Shown piece after piece: positions 44,868 to 55,433 of a DNA stretch of 64,000 nucleotides. The notes beneath the pieces were generated by a model. That model saw nothing but the letters and a program-made list of their open reading frames with translations, did no database searches and had not been told where the DNA came from. Location of the stretch: NCBI RefSeq assembly GCF_018604545.1, contig NZ_CP075896.1, positions 1,240,001 through 1,304,000 of the forward strand. Direction: 5' to 3'. Source of the DNA: Streptomyces koelreuteriae (lineage in GTDB: Bacteria > Actinomycetota > Actinomycetes > Streptomycetales > Streptomycetaceae). Position numbers and translations under genes: made by a program. Every line of letters begins with the position of its first letter. The first letter of the stretch is position 1.

Positions 44868-46273
44868 GACTGCCGCAGTCGCCTCCAGACGGCCTTCGCC
44901 GCGTTGTGCCCCGACATGCCGTGCACCCCGGGGCCGGGCGGGGTCGCCGACGAGCAGATGAAAACGGCCGGATGGGGGGTGTGGTACGGGAACGGGGTCA
45001 CCTTGGGGCGCAGCAGGAGCTGCAGTCCGGAGGCCGCGCCGGAGGCGATGTCTCCGCCGACGTAGTTGGCGTTGCGGGCGGCGAGTTCGGGCGGTCCTGC
45101 GGTGGCCCGGGCCAGGACACGGTCGCGGAACCCCGGGGCGAAGCGGTCCAGTTGGCGCTCGACGGCGTCGGTGAGGTCGCCGGTCCAGCCGTGCGGGACA
45201 TGGCCGTAGGCCCAGAAGACGTGCTTGCCCGCCGGGGCCCGGCTGGGGTCGACGACGCTCGGCTGGACGGTGATCAGGAACGGCTTGTCGGGGGCCCGGC
45301 CCTCCCGGGAGGCCGCGCGCAGGGCGGTGCCGATCTCCTTGCTGTCAGCGCCGATCTGGACCGTGCCGGCGACGCGGGCCTCCTTCGCGGTCCACGGCAC
45401 GGGCCCGTCCAGCGCGTAGTCGATCTTGAAGACGCCGGGGCCGTAGCGGTAGTCGGCGTAGTAGTCGCCGAAGCCGGCGATGCGGGCCAGGGCGGTGGGC
45501 GAGGTGTCAAAGACGTACGCCCGGGCCGGGGGGAGGTCGTCGAGGCGCTTGACCTCGTAGTCGGTGTGGACGCTGCCGCCGAGGTCGCGCAGATAGGCGG
45601 CGAGGGCGTCGGAGAGGGACTGGGAGCCGCCGCGGGCGACGGGCCAGCCGCGAGCGTGCGCCGCGAGGGCGAAGACCAGGCCGATGGCGCCGGTGGCGAA
45701 GCCGCCGAGGGGTGCCATGACATGCGCGACGAGACCGGCGAACAGCGTCCTGGCCGGTTCGTCGCGGAAGCGGCGCATCAGCAGGGTCGACGGGGGCAGT
45801 CCGACGAGGCCGAAGCGGGCGAGGGTGACCGGGTCGCGGGGCAGCGCGGTGAGCGGCAGGGACATGAAGTCCCGGGCCAGGGTGTCCCACTTGGGCAGGA
45901 AGGGCTCGACGAGCCTGCGGTACGCCCCGGCGTCGCGCGGCCCGAAGGAGGCTGCGGTCTCGCCCACCGACCGGGACAGCACGGCCGCCGTACCGTCCGG
46001 GAAGGGGTGTGCCATGGGCAGCTCGGCGTGCAGCCACTCCAGGCCGTACCGCTCCAGCGGCAGGGCGCGGAACGCCGGTGAGTTGATGCCGAGCGGGTGC
46101 GCCGCGGCGCACGGGTCGTGGTGGAAGCCGGGCAGGGTGAGCTCTTCGGTGCGGGCTCCGCCGCCCACGGTGCCCCGGGCCTCGAAGACCGCGACGGAGA
46201 AGCCGCGGCGGGCCAGCTCCACGGCCGCGGTCAGTCCGTTGGGTCCCGCACCCACTACGACGGCATCGAGCAT
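44864..46273 (-). CDS. Phytoene desaturase-like FAD-dependent oxidoreductase
   Basis: A 469-residue flavoprotein of the phytoene dehydrogenase/amine oxidase superfamily. The dinucleotide-binding motif is [28 protein letters not shown] (6-33), and [26 protein letters not shown] is the conserved second block. The C-terminus has the FAD-closing motif [22 protein letters not shown]. No carotenoid genes are nearby, so a carotenoid substrate is unlikely; this CrtI-like branch is uncharacterised. ATG at 46273 has AGAGG; GTG at 46282 is an alternative. Coupled to the macro-domain gene. Confidence 0.88.
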   Translation of the reverse strand: MLDAVVVGAGPNGLTAAVELARRGFSVAVFEARGTVGGGARTEELTLPGFHHDPCAAAHPLGINSPAFRALPLERYGLEWLHAELPMAHPFPDGTAAVLSRSVGETAASFGPRDAGAYRRLVEPFLPKWDTLARDFMSLPLTALPRDPVTLARFGLVGLPPSTLLMRRFRDEPARTLFAGLVAHVMAPLGGFATGAIGLVFALAAHARGWPVARGGSQSLSDALAAYLRDLGGSVHTDYEVKRLDDLPPARAYVFDTSPTALARIAGFGDYYADYRYGPGVFKIDYALDGPVPWTAKEARVAGTVQIGADSKEIGTALRAASREGRAPDKPFLITVQPSVVDPSRAPAGKHVFWAYGHVPHGWTGDLTDAVERQLDRFAPGFRDRVLARATAGPPELAARNANYVGGDIASGAASGLQLLLRPKVTPFPYHTPHPAVFICSSATPPGPGVHGMSGHNAAKAVWRRLRQS

Positions 46274-46377
46274 CGACGGCACCTCTGACCCCTTCGTCAG
46301 CCGACGGCCACTGAAGGTCAGGATATGCCCGGGGACTGACAGTCACCGGCCGCGGGTGATTTCCGGCCTCGAAGAGG

Positions 46378-46421
46378 CCTGGAGGACCCCTGGAAGGCCT
46401 CTGGAGGCCGCCTGGAGCGCC
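46378..46421. repeat. Four tandem 11-bp repeats upstream of the oxidoreductase
   Basis: Units cctggaggacc, cctggaaggcc, tctggaggccg and cctggagcgcc run head to tail at 46378, 46389, 46400 and 46411. An 11-bp period places each CTGGAG on the same face of the helix. The array is about 105 bases upstream of the oxidoreductase start and downstream of the inositol-phosphatase stop. Confidence 0.6.
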
Positions 46422-46455
46422 GTCGAGCGACCAGGTGTGTACGGTCGGTGACCAC

Positions 46456-47301
46456 TCACGCTCCGCCCGAGAGCAGTCCCGCCACATGCCGGGCCGTCGC
46501 CGCGTCGCGGGCCGCGGTGAAGGGGAGGTCGTTGCCGCCCGTGATGCGGAACGGCTCTCCCGTGCGGGTCAGGTGGGCGCCGCCCGCCTCCTCGACCAGG
46601 AGCAGCCCCGCGGCGTGGTCCCACGCGGCCTCCCAGGAGAACGCGACCGCGTCCGATTCGCCCCGGGCGATGGCGAGATACTCCAGTCCGGCCGAGCCGC
46701 ACGGGCGCGGCGCGACCCCGTCGGTGCGCAGGCCGAGCAGGGCGTGCTTCTGTTCGTCCGTCGTGTAGTCGGGGTGGGAGGTGGCCACGCGGAGGTCCCG
46801 GCCGGGCTCCGGCACTCCGGCGAACAGCCGCTCGCCGTCGAGGTAGGCGCCCTTGCCGCGCCGGGCGGTGGCGAACTGCTCGCGGGCGGGCGCGTAGGTC
46901 CAGGAGGCGAGCACGGTTCCGCCGTGCGCCAGCGCGACCAGGGTGCAGAACCCGGCGTCGCCGTGCACGAACTGCCGGGTCCCGTCGACCGGGTCGACGA
47001 TCCAGACCGGGGCGTCGCCGCATATCGCCTCGTACGACGCCGGGTTGGCGTGGACGGCTTCCTCGCCCACCACGACCGAGCCGGGCAGCAGCTCGGCCAG
47101 GACGTCGGTCAGGTACAGCTCGGCCTTGCGGTCGGCGTCCGTCACCAGGTCGTGCGGGCCGTTCTTCTCGTCCACCTCGTGCGCGGCGAGCCGGCGCCAG
47201 CGCGGCATGATCTCGGTCGCGGCGGCCTTGCGGATCGCCTCCTCGATCTCGGAGGCGTGCTGTACGAGAAACTCTTCGATGGTTTCGTTGCTGTCGATCA
47301 C
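46456..47301 (-). CDS. Inositol monophosphatase family protein
   Basis: A Mg2+-dependent phosphatase of 281 residues, of the inositol monophosphatase/CysQ superfamily. Metal-binding motifs are complete: VVVGEEAV (GEE), WIVDPVDGTRQF (DPxDGT) and WDHAAGLLLVEEAGG (WDxAAG). The substrate could be inositol phosphate, histidinol phosphate or 3'-phosphoadenosine phosphate. The GTG start is only one base from a GGAGG, an unusual spacing, so the true start is uncertain. Downstream of gamma-glutamyltransferase on the same strand, with 121 bases between. Confidence 0.9.
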   Translation of the reverse strand: MIDSNETIEEFLVQHASEIEEAIRKAAATEIMPRWRRLAAHEVDEKNGPHDLVTDADRKAELYLTDVLAELLPGSVVVGEEAVHANPASYEAICGDAPVWIVDPVDGTRQFVHGDAGFCTLVALAHGGTVLASWTYAPAREQFATARRGKGAYLDGERLFAGVPEPGRDLRVATSHPDYTTDEQKHALLGLRTDGVAPRPCGSAGLEYLAIARGESDAVAFSWEAAWDHAAGLLLVEEAGGAHLTRTGEPFRITGGNDLPFTAARDAATARHVAGLLSGGA

Positions 47302-47422
47302 CCCTCCATGACAACACGCGCCACTGACAATGCCCGCATGCCGGGTGCACCCCGGGTGGCATGACGATGAACGATGGACGACGGCGGGTCCGCTCGGGCC
47401 GGGCGACGGCGGCCCCGCCGGA

Positions 47423-49249
47423 TCACCGGCCGACCGCGTATCCCTGCATGCCGCGCGGGTTCGCCGCCGCCGACAGCACGCCCGTCTCCGGGTCCCGTGC
47501 GACGGCGCACAGCCGGCCCTCCGACCAGGGGCCGCCGACGGTCACCTCGTGGCCGCGCCGCCGCAGCTCGGCGACGACCTCCGGGTCGAAGCGGGACTCC
47601 ACGGTGACGCTCCCCGGGCGCATGCCGCGGGGGTAGAAGGAGCCGGGGAAGCTGTCGTTGTGCCAGTTCGGGGCGTCGATCGCGCCCTGCAGGTCGGGGC
47701 CGCCGCGGACCCGGGCGCGCAGCGCGACCGCGAGGAGGAAGTGCAGCTGCCACTGGTCCTGCTGGTCCCCGCCCGGGGTGCCGAACGCCATGACGGGCAC
47801 GCCCTCGCGCAGGGCGATCGAGGGCGTGAGCGTGGTGCGGGGGCGGCGACCGGGGGTGAGGGAGCCCGGCAGGCCCTCCTCCAGCCAGGTCATCTGGAGC
47901 CGGGTGCCGAGCGGGAAGCCCAGTTCGGGCACGACGGGGTTGGACTGGAGCCAGCCGCCGCTGGGCGTGGCCGAGATCATGTTGCCCCAGCGGTCGACGA
48001 CGTCGAGGTGGCAGGTGTCGCCCCGGGTGGTGCCGTCGCCGAGGACCTCCGGTTCGCCCGGCACGGGGGACGTAGGGCTCTTGGCGACGGTCGGTTCGCC
48101 GGCGCCCAGGGCGTTGGAGCCCCCCGGGGCGGCGGCCGCCACGCGCGCGTGGGCGCACAGCCGCGGGGTGCGTCCGCCGGGGCTGCCGGGCCTGAGGTCG
48201 TGGTCGGACCGCTCGCCGACGAGGGCCCGCCGGGCCGTGTTGTACCCGTCGGACAGCAGGTCGTCGAGCGGCACGTCGGCGGCGTCCCCGTACCAGGCCT
48301 CCCGGTCGGCCATGGCGAGCTTGCAGCCCTCGACCAGGAGGTGGACGTAGTCGGCGGAGCCGTAGCGGGGCAGCTCGGGCGGGAGCAGGGCGAGCTGCTG
48401 GAGGAGGACGGGGCCCTGGCTCCAGGGGCCGGGCTTGCAGACGGTCCAGCCGTTCCAGTCGTACGTCACCGGCGTCTCGTAGGTCGCGGACCAGGCAGCG
48501 AGGTCTGCGGCGGTGAGGGTGCCGGTGTGGTGGGTGCCGCTGGTGTCCAGGGTGGGGCGCGCGGCCTGGCGTACGAGGGCCTCGGCGATGAATCCGGTGC
48601 GCCACACCTGCCGCGCGGCCTCGATCCGGGCCTCCCGGTCGCCGGCCCCGGCGGTCTCGCCGAGCAGCCGCTTCCAGGTGGCGGCGAGCACGGGGTTGCC
48701 GAAGAGCTCGCCGGGGCGGGGTGCCTTTCCGCCGGGCAGGTACACGTCGGCCGACGAGGTCCACTCCGTCTCGAACAGCTCGCGGACGGTCTCCACGGTC
48801 TCCCCGACGCGCTCCACGGGCGCGTGCCCGTGCTCGGCGTACCCGATGGCGTACTTCAGGACGTCGGCGAGGGACTTGGTGCCGTGGTCGCGCAGCAGCA
48901 CCATCCAGGCGTCGAACGCTCCGGGCACGGCGGCGGCGAGCGGCCCGGTGCCGGGGACGAGGTCCAGCCCGAGGCCCCGGTAGTGCGCGACGTTCGCCCC
49001 GGCGGGTGCGACGCCCTGCCCGCACAGCACCCGCACCTCACCCCCGGCCGGCGCCAGCAGAATCGGCACCTCGCCGGCCGGACCGTTCAGATGCGGCTCC
49101 ACCACATGCAGCACGAACGCGCCCGCCACGGCGGCGTCATAGGCATTGCCGCCGTCCTCCAGCACGGCCATCGCCGACTGGGAGGCGAGCCAGTGGGTTG
49201 AGGACACCATTCCGAAGGTGCCCTGGAGGGTCGGGCGGGACGTGAACAT
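47423..49249 (-). CDS. Gamma-glutamyltransferase family protein
   Basis: An N-terminal-nucleophile hydrolase of 608 residues, normally made as a proenzyme that cleaves itself into two subunits. Family features: TFGMVSSTHWLASQSAMAVLEDGGNAYDAAVAGAFVLHVVEPHLNGPAGEV at the N-terminus; the processing site GDTCHLDVVDRWGNMISATPSGGW, with Thr as nucleophile; and FGTPGGDQQDQWQLHFLL. There is no signal peptide, so unlike classical Ggt it appears cytoplasmic; several streptomycete members of this branch are of unknown specificity. The start ATG has AGAGGTGA ten bases upstream. Confidence 0.92.
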   Translation of the reverse strand: MFTSRPTLQGTFGMVSSTHWLASQSAMAVLEDGGNAYDAAVAGAFVLHVVEPHLNGPAGEVPILLAPAGGEVRVLCGQGVAPAGANVAHYRGLGLDLVPGTGPLAAAVPGAFDAWMVLLRDHGTKSLADVLKYAIGYAEHGHAPVERVGETVETVRELFETEWTSSADVYLPGGKAPRPGELFGNPVLAATWKRLLGETAGAGDREARIEAARQVWRTGFIAEALVRQAARPTLDTSGTHHTGTLTAADLAAWSATYETPVTYDWNGWTVCKPGPWSQGPVLLQQLALLPPELPRYGSADYVHLLVEGCKLAMADREAWYGDAADVPLDDLLSDGYNTARRALVGERSDHDLRPGSPGGRTPRLCAHARVAAAAPGGSNALGAGEPTVAKSPTSPVPGEPEVLGDGTTRGDTCHLDVVDRWGNMISATPSGGWLQSNPVVPELGFPLGTRLQMTWLEEGLPGSLTPGRRPRTTLTPSIALREGVPVMAFGTPGGDQQDQWQLHFLLAVALRARVRGGPDLQGAIDAPNWHNDSFPGSFYPRGMRPGSVTVESRFDPEVVAELRRRGHEVTVGGPWSEGRLCAVARDPETGVLSAAANPRGMQGYAVGR

Positions 49250-49522
49250 GTGGGCTGTCACCTCTCGTGGTCGTACGCCACCCGTCCCCTCCCCCTGTCG
49301 TGGCCCGGCCAAAACTTCGGCACCCTGCGTGCTCGCACGGCCAGGGCAAACCGCCCATCCGGTATCGGACCAACCGAAAACACGGCAGCGAACAGTGAGG
49401 CACCGTCACCACGCGGGCACGGAGCGAGTTCGCACTTCCGCCCCACAGGGAGTCGTGTGACACTGTCGTCCGTCCGCCGTGCGGGCCCGCTCCGCACCGT
49501 CCGTCCCCCACAGAAGGGCGCC

Positions 49523-50197
49523 GTGCGTTCCCTACCTCTGCCCCTGGCCCTGACCGCACGCCTGTCGCCGGTGGTCGTGCTCGCGACCATGGGCTGGGCG
49601 CTGTCGTCCGGTCCGCTCGCAGCGCCGCAGGCCGCCGAGCACACCTCGGCCGAAGAGAAGACCGAGACCCAGTCCGCGTCCGGCCCGTCCACGGAGACGG
49701 TGTCGCAGGCGTACGCGGCCGCTCCGGCGCCGTGCGAGAGCGTCGCCAAGAAGACGGTCGAGTCGCTGGTGCCGGGCGCCAAGTCGGCCGGGAAAGAGAT
49801 CCCGTCCACGGACTCGAAGCTGCGCCGCACCTGCTCCTGGAACGCGCTCAAGGGCTACGACTACCGCTGGCTCGACGTGTCCTACGAGGTGCTGGAGTCG
49901 GACGAGGCCGCGCGCAAGGCCTACGCGAAGCACACCGAGGAGAAGAGCGGCGGCGGCGACGTCCCCGGCCTCGGCGACAGCGCGTACTCCATCGTCAACC
50001 TCTCCACCGAGGACAAGCAGGAGACCCGCGAGGGCCAGGTGTTCGTCAGCGTGTCCAACGCCCTGGTGACCATCACGTACAACGGCAGTGACTTCGAGTC
50101 GAAGAAGGCGCCCGCTACGGACACGATCAACAAGGGCGCCATCAAGGCCGCCAAGGAGGCGGTGGCCGCGCTGGAGGCCGAAGGCGGCCAGGGCTGA
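49523..50197 (+). CDS. DUF3558-like secreted protein
   Basis: An exported protein of 224 residues. The signal sequence is VRSLPLPLALTARLSPVVVLATMGWALSSG; there is no lipobox cysteine. The mature domain begins PCESVAKKTVESLVPGAK and continues to RTCSWNALKGYDYRWLDVSYEV, with one Cys pair and LGDSAYSIV, which is the DUF3558 pattern (common actinobacterial cell-surface proteins, function unknown). GTG at 49523 gives a normal signal peptide; GTG at 49457 is an alternative with its own GGGAG. It is divergent from gamma-glutamyltransferase and convergent with the permease. Confidence 0.78.
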   Translation: MRSLPLPLALTARLSPVVVLATMGWALSSGPLAAPQAAEHTSAEEKTETQSASGPSTETVSQAYAAAPAPCESVAKKTVESLVPGAKSAGKEIPSTDSKLRRTCSWNALKGYDYRWLDVSYEVLESDEAARKAYAKHTEEKSGGGDVPGLGDSAYSIVNLSTEDKQETREGQVFVSVSNALVTITYNGSDFESKKAPATDTINKGAIKAAKEAVAALEAEGGQG

Positions 50198-50222
50198 TCG
50201 CCCTCCAGCGCACCCACCCGGG

Positions 50223-51749
<1,527 letters not shown>

Positions 51750-51902
51750 GTGCCAGGCCAATCAGGGGAGGTGGGACGGGAAAGGCCATGCGGGTGGCGC
51801 CGATGGGGGGTGCGCTCGGGAGCGTCCTGGGCCCCCTTCCCGGGCCGCCGGGAAGGGGGAGTGCGAAGGGTGATGCCGGGCGGGTGCGTGCGCGTGTGCG
51901 TG

Positions 51903-52925
51903 TCAGGAGTTGACGGCCGGGATGACCCGCGTCCCGTACGCGTCGATCACGGCCTCCTGTGCGTCGTGCATGTCGTAGACGGCGAACTGGTCCACGCCCA
52001 GCGCGCGCAGCGCGTTCAGCTTCTCGATGTGCCGCTCGGGCGGGCCGATCAGGCAGAACCGGTCGACGATCTCGTCCGGCACGAACTGGGTGTCGGGGTT
52101 GCCGCTGCGCCCGTGGTGGGAGTAGTCGTAGCCCTGGCGTGCCTTGATGTAGTCGGTGAGTTCCTCGGGCACCTGGGAGGAGTGCTCGCCGTACTTGGAG
52201 ACCAGGTCGGCGACGTGGTTGCCGACCATGCCGCCGAACCACCGGCACTGCTCGCGCGCGTGGGCGAGCGCCTCGGGCGAGTCGTCCTCGGTGACATAGG
52301 CCGGGGCGGCCACGCAGATGGTCACCGCGTCGGGGTCCCGGCCCGCGGCGACGGCCGCGTCCTTCACGGCCTTGACCATGTACTCGGTCAGATACAGGTC
52401 GGCCAGCTGGAGGATGAACCCGTCCGCCTCCTCGCCGGTCATCTTCAGGGCCTTGGGGCCGTACGCGGCCATCCACACCGGTAGTTCGGCGCCCGGCTTG
52501 ATCCAGGGGAAGCGGACGACGGTGCCGCCGCCGAGGTCGGCCTCCCCACCGCTGCCCAGGGCCCGGATGACCTTCATGGCCTCGCTGATCCGGGCCAGGG
52601 TGTTGGGCTTGCGGCCTGCCACGCGCATCGCGGAGTCACCGCGGCCGATACCGCAGACCGTGCGGTTGCCGAACATGTCGTTGAGGGTGGCGAAGGTGGA
52701 GGCGGTGACCTCCCAGGTACGGGTGCCCGGGTTGGTCACCATCGGCCCGACCTTCAGGCCGGTCGTGTTGGCCAGGATCTGGCTGTAGATCACGAACGGT
52801 TCCTGCCACAGCACGGCGGAGTCGAAGGTCCAGCCGTACGAGAAGCCGTTGCGTTCCGCGCGTTTCATCAGGCTGACGACCCGCGACGCGGGCGGGTCGG
52901 TCTGCAGGACGAGTCCGAAGTCCAT
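51903..52925 (-). CDS. LLM-class (TIGR03842-like) F420- or flavin-dependent oxidoreductase
   Basis: A 340-residue luciferase-like monooxygenase-fold enzyme. MDFGLVLQTDPPASRVVSLMKRAERNGFSYGWTFDS at the start and PVWMAAYGPKALKMTGEEADGFILQLAD in the middle are typical of F420-binding LLM proteins; the C-terminal VDQFAVYDMHDAQEAVIDAYGTRVIPA matches the subgroup that accompanies dihydropyrimidinases. Its start is 12 bases after the hydA stop. Reaction unknown: it could be an oxidative ring-opening step or an F420-linked reduction of the pyrimidine or hydantoin. ATG at 52925 has GGGAG eight bases upstream. Confidence 0.88.
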   Translation of the reverse strand: MDFGLVLQTDPPASRVVSLMKRAERNGFSYGWTFDSAVLWQEPFVIYSQILANTTGLKVGPMVTNPGTRTWEVTASTFATLNDMFGNRTVCGIGRGDSAMRVAGRKPNTLARISEAMKVIRALGSGGEADLGGGTVVRFPWIKPGAELPVWMAAYGPKALKMTGEEADGFILQLADLYLTEYMVKAVKDAAVAAGRDPDAVTICVAAPAYVTEDDSPEALAHAREQCRWFGGMVGNHVADLVSKYGEHSSQVPEELTDYIKARQGYDYSHHGRSGNPDTQFVPDEIVDRFCLIGPPERHIEKLNALRALGVDQFAVYDMHDAQEAVIDAYGTRVIPAVNS

Positions 52926-52937
52926 CCGCACCACTCC

Positions 52938-54341
52938 CTAGTTGAGGTACTGACAGGTGGAACGCGGGGTGAAGACGCCGTGCCCGGCGTGTCCGGTGTA
53001 CTCCCGCTCGGTGATGACGAGTTCGCCGCGCGAGAGGACCGTCTCGACCCGGCCGGTGGTGCGCTTTCCTTCGTACGCCGAGTAGTCGACGTTCATGTGG
53101 TGCGTCTCGGCGGACATGACCTGCTCGGCGTGCGGGTCGTAGATGACGACGTCGGCGTCGGCGCCCGGCGCGATGGTGCCCTTCTTCGGGTACATGCCGA
53201 ACATCCGGGCCGGGGAGGCGCAGGCGATCTCGATCCAGCGGCGGCGGGAGATGTGCCCGTCGAGGACCGCCTGGTGGAGCAGGTCCATACGGTTCTCGAC
53301 GCCCGGGAGGCCGTTGGGGATCTTGGAGAAGTCGCCGCGGCCGAGGTCCTTCTGGCCGACGAAGCAGAACGGGCAGTGGTCGGTGGAGACGACCTGGAGG
53401 TCGTTCGTGCGCAGGCCCCGCCACAGCGCGGCCTGGTGCTCCCGGGGCCTGAGCGGTGTGCTGCACACGTACTTGGCGCCCGCGAAGTCCGGCTCGGCGA
53501 GGTTGTCGGTGGACAGGAACAGGTACTGCGGGCAGGTCTCGCCGAAGACGGGCAGACCCTCGTCGCGGGCCCGGGCCAGCTCGGTGACCGCCTCCGTCGC
53601 CGAGACGTGCACGACGTACAGGGGCGCGCCGGCCACCTGCGCGAGCTTGATGGCACGGTGGGTGGCCTCGGCCTCCAGCAGGGCCTTGCGGACCTCGCCG
53701 TGGTAGCGCGGGTCGGTCTCGCCCCGGGCCAGGGCCTGTTCGACCAGGACGTCGATCGCGATGCCGTTCTCGGCGTGCATCATGATCAGGCCGCCGTTGT
53801 CGGCGGAGCGCTGCATGGCGCGCAGGATCTGGCCGTCGTCGCTGTAGAAGACGCCCGGGTAGGCCATGAACTGCTTGAAGGAGGTGACGCCCTCCTCCAC
53901 CAGGTGGTCCATCTCCTTGAGCGTGTGCTCGTTGACGTCGGAGACGATCATGTGGAAGCCGTAGTCGATGGCGCAGTTGCCGTCGGCCTTGGCGTGCCAG
54001 GTGTCCAGGCCCTCGCGGAGGCTGTGCCCGACGCTCTGCACGGCGAAGTCGACGATCGTCGTCGTGCCGCCCCAGGCGGCGGCGCGGGTGCCGGTCTCGA
54101 AGGTGTCGGAGGCGAAGGTGCCGCCGAAGGGCAGCTCCATGTGGGTGTGGGCGTCCACGCCGCCGGGGATGACGTACTTTCCGGTGGCGTCGATGGTGCG
54201 CTCTGCTGTGAAGGCTTGGGCTGCGGGTGTGCCTGTGGCTGCGAGGGCGGCGATTCGGCCGTCCTCGATCAGGACGTCGGCGTGGATCTCGTCGGATGCG
54301 GTGATGACGAGGCCGCCGCGGATGACTGTACGGCTGCTCAT
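52938..54341 (-). CDS. hydA: Dihydropyrimidinase (D-hydantoinase)
   Basis: A dinuclear zinc amidohydrolase of 467 residues that opens 5,6-dihydrouracil to N-carbamoyl-beta-alanine, or hydantoins to N-carbamoyl amino acids. Metal motif DAHTHME (His65, His67), the bridging carbamylated Lys156 in VTSFKQFMAYPG, later His in IMMHAENG and VVHVSA, and the STDHCPF Asp ligand are all present. The product is the substrate of the two neighbouring beta-ureidopropionases. The gene lies 94 bases downstream of the proximal beta-ureidopropionase, and this gap contains a dispersed repeat. Confidence 0.95.
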   Translation of the reverse strand: MSSRTVIRGGLVITASDEIHADVLIEDGRIAALAATGTPAAQAFTAERTIDATGKYVIPGGVDAHTHMELPFGGTFASDTFETGTRAAAWGGTTTIVDFAVQSVGHSLREGLDTWHAKADGNCAIDYGFHMIVSDVNEHTLKEMDHLVEEGVTSFKQFMAYPGVFYSDDGQILRAMQRSADNGGLIMMHAENGIAIDVLVEQALARGETDPRYHGEVRKALLEAEATHRAIKLAQVAGAPLYVVHVSATEAVTELARARDEGLPVFGETCPQYLFLSTDNLAEPDFAGAKYVCSTPLRPREHQAALWRGLRTNDLQVVSTDHCPFCFVGQKDLGRGDFSKIPNGLPGVENRMDLLHQAVLDGHISRRRWIEIACASPARMFGMYPKKGTIAPGADADVVIYDPHAEQVMSAETHHMNVDYSAYEGKRTTGRVETVLSRGELVITEREYTGHAGHGVFTPRSTCQYLN

Positions 54342-54390
54342 GTCGTGATCGCTCCTCGCTGTGGGTCGGTGCGGGTCGTCAGTGGCTGAT

Positions 54391-54411
54391 CGCGCAGTTC
54401 CCCGCGCCCCT
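54391..54411 (-). repeat. Dispersed Streptomyces intergenic repeat
   Basis: The minus strand reads AGGGGCGCGGGGAACTGCGC followed by G. I recognise this string as a very frequent intergenic repeat in Streptomyces genomes, usually near gene ends. Here it lies between the beta-ureidopropionase stop and hydA start. Recognition is from memory, not from a search. Confidence 0.55.
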
Positions 54412-54435
54412 CAGGGCACGTCCCCCACGGACGTC

Positions 54436-55278
54436 TCAGGGTGCTGTCAGTGGGCCGTACGCGCCCGGTGCGCGGTCCCTGTAGAACTGCCAGCGGTCGC
54501 GGACCTCTCGGAGTTTGGCCATGTCCAGGTCGCGGACGACCAGTTCGGGCTCCTTGTCGCTCGCGACCTCGCCGACGAACTGGGCCTCCGGGTCGACGAA
54601 GTACGAGGTGCCGTAGAAGTCGTTGTCGCCGTACTCCTCGACGCCGACGCGGTTGATCGCGCCGACGAAGTACTCGTTGGCGACGGCCGCCGCCGGCTGT
54701 TCCAGCTGCCACAGGTAGGCGGAGAGGCCGCGCGAGGTGGCGGAGGGGTTGAAGACGATCTCGGCGCCGGCGAGGCCGAGTGCCCGCCAGCCCTCCGGGA
54801 AGTGGCGGTCGTAGCAGATGTAGACGCCGACCTTGCCGACGGCCGTCTCGAAGACGGGCCAGCCGCTGTTGCCGGGGCGGAAGTAGAACTTCTCCCAGAA
54901 GCCGCGCACTTGGGGGATGTGGGTCTTGCGGTACTTGCCGAGGTAGGAGCCGTCCGCGTCGATCACGGCGGCGGTGTTGTAGAGGACGCCGGGCTGCTCC
55001 TCCTCGTACATCGGCAGCACCAGGACGATGCCGAGTTCCTTGGCGAGGGCCTGGAAGCGGCGGACGATGGGGCCCTCGGGGATCTGCTCGGCGTACTCGT
55101 AGAAGGCGGGGTCCTGGACCTGGCAGAAGTACGGTCCGTAGAACAGCTCCTGGAAGCACAGGACTTGAGCACCCTGCGCGGCGGCGTCGCGGGCCGCCTG
55201 CTCGTGGACCTGGATCATCGATTCCTTGTCGCCCGTCCAGGCGGTCTGGAAGACGGCGGCACGGATCACTGGGCTCAT
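54436..55278 (-). CDS. Nitrilase-superfamily N-carbamoyl-beta-alanine amidohydrolase (beta-ureidopropionase), copy 1
   Basis: Hydrolyses N-carbamoyl-beta-alanine (or a carbamoyl amino acid) to the amine, CO2 and ammonia. The 280-residue protein has the Glu-Lys-Cys triad of nitrilases at Glu44 (CFQELFYG), Lys118 (GKYRKTHIPQ) and Cys155 (GVYICYDRHFPEG). It is closely similar to the second copy at 58.3-59.2 kb, with the same triad numbering. It acts after HydA, whose gene is the next one downstream. Two perfect 12-base direct repeats precede it, in the gap from pucR. Confidence 0.92.
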   Translation of the reverse strand: MSPVIRAAVFQTAWTGDKESMIQVHEQAARDAAAQGAQVLCFQELFYGPYFCQVQDPAFYEYAEQIPEGPIVRRFQALAKELGIVLVLPMYEEEQPGVLYNTAAVIDADGSYLGKYRKTHIPQVRGFWEKFYFRPGNSGWPVFETAVGKVGVYICYDRHFPEGWRALGLAGAEIVFNPSATSRGLSAYLWQLEQPAAAVANEYFVGAINRVGVEEYGDNDFYGTSYFVDPEAQFVGEVASDKEPELVVRDLDMAKLREVRDRWQFYRDRAPGAYGPLTAP

Positions 55279-55340
55279 CGGGACCTCCGGTCGCTCGGTG
55301 TGCCGTGAGCCTAGGAAGTCGCGAGGCGCTCTTTGAGTTG

Positions 55341-55384
55341 CACCGTGTCACGTCTGGGGGCGTGCGGCGTGCCACCGTGTCACG
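55341..55384 (-). promoter_or_regulatory. Two 12-bp direct repeats upstream of the beta-ureidopropionase/hydA genes
   Basis: CACCGTGTCACG occurs at 55341-55352 and again, identically, at 55373-55384, exactly 32 bases apart (about three helical turns). On the transcribed strand they read CGTGACACGGTG. They lie 63 and 95 bases upstream of the start codon, the placement expected for an activator such as PucR, encoded immediately upstream. Confidence 0.5.
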
Positions 55385-55433
55385 CTGCCGTGGGTCCATG
55401 TTTCACCGCCGTTTTCCCAGGTGGTCACAGGTT

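Noticed and set aside
44864..46273. Carotenoid biosynthesis cluster
   Set aside because: Only one CrtI-like gene is present; no phytoene synthase or cyclase is nearby and its partner is a macro-domain gene.
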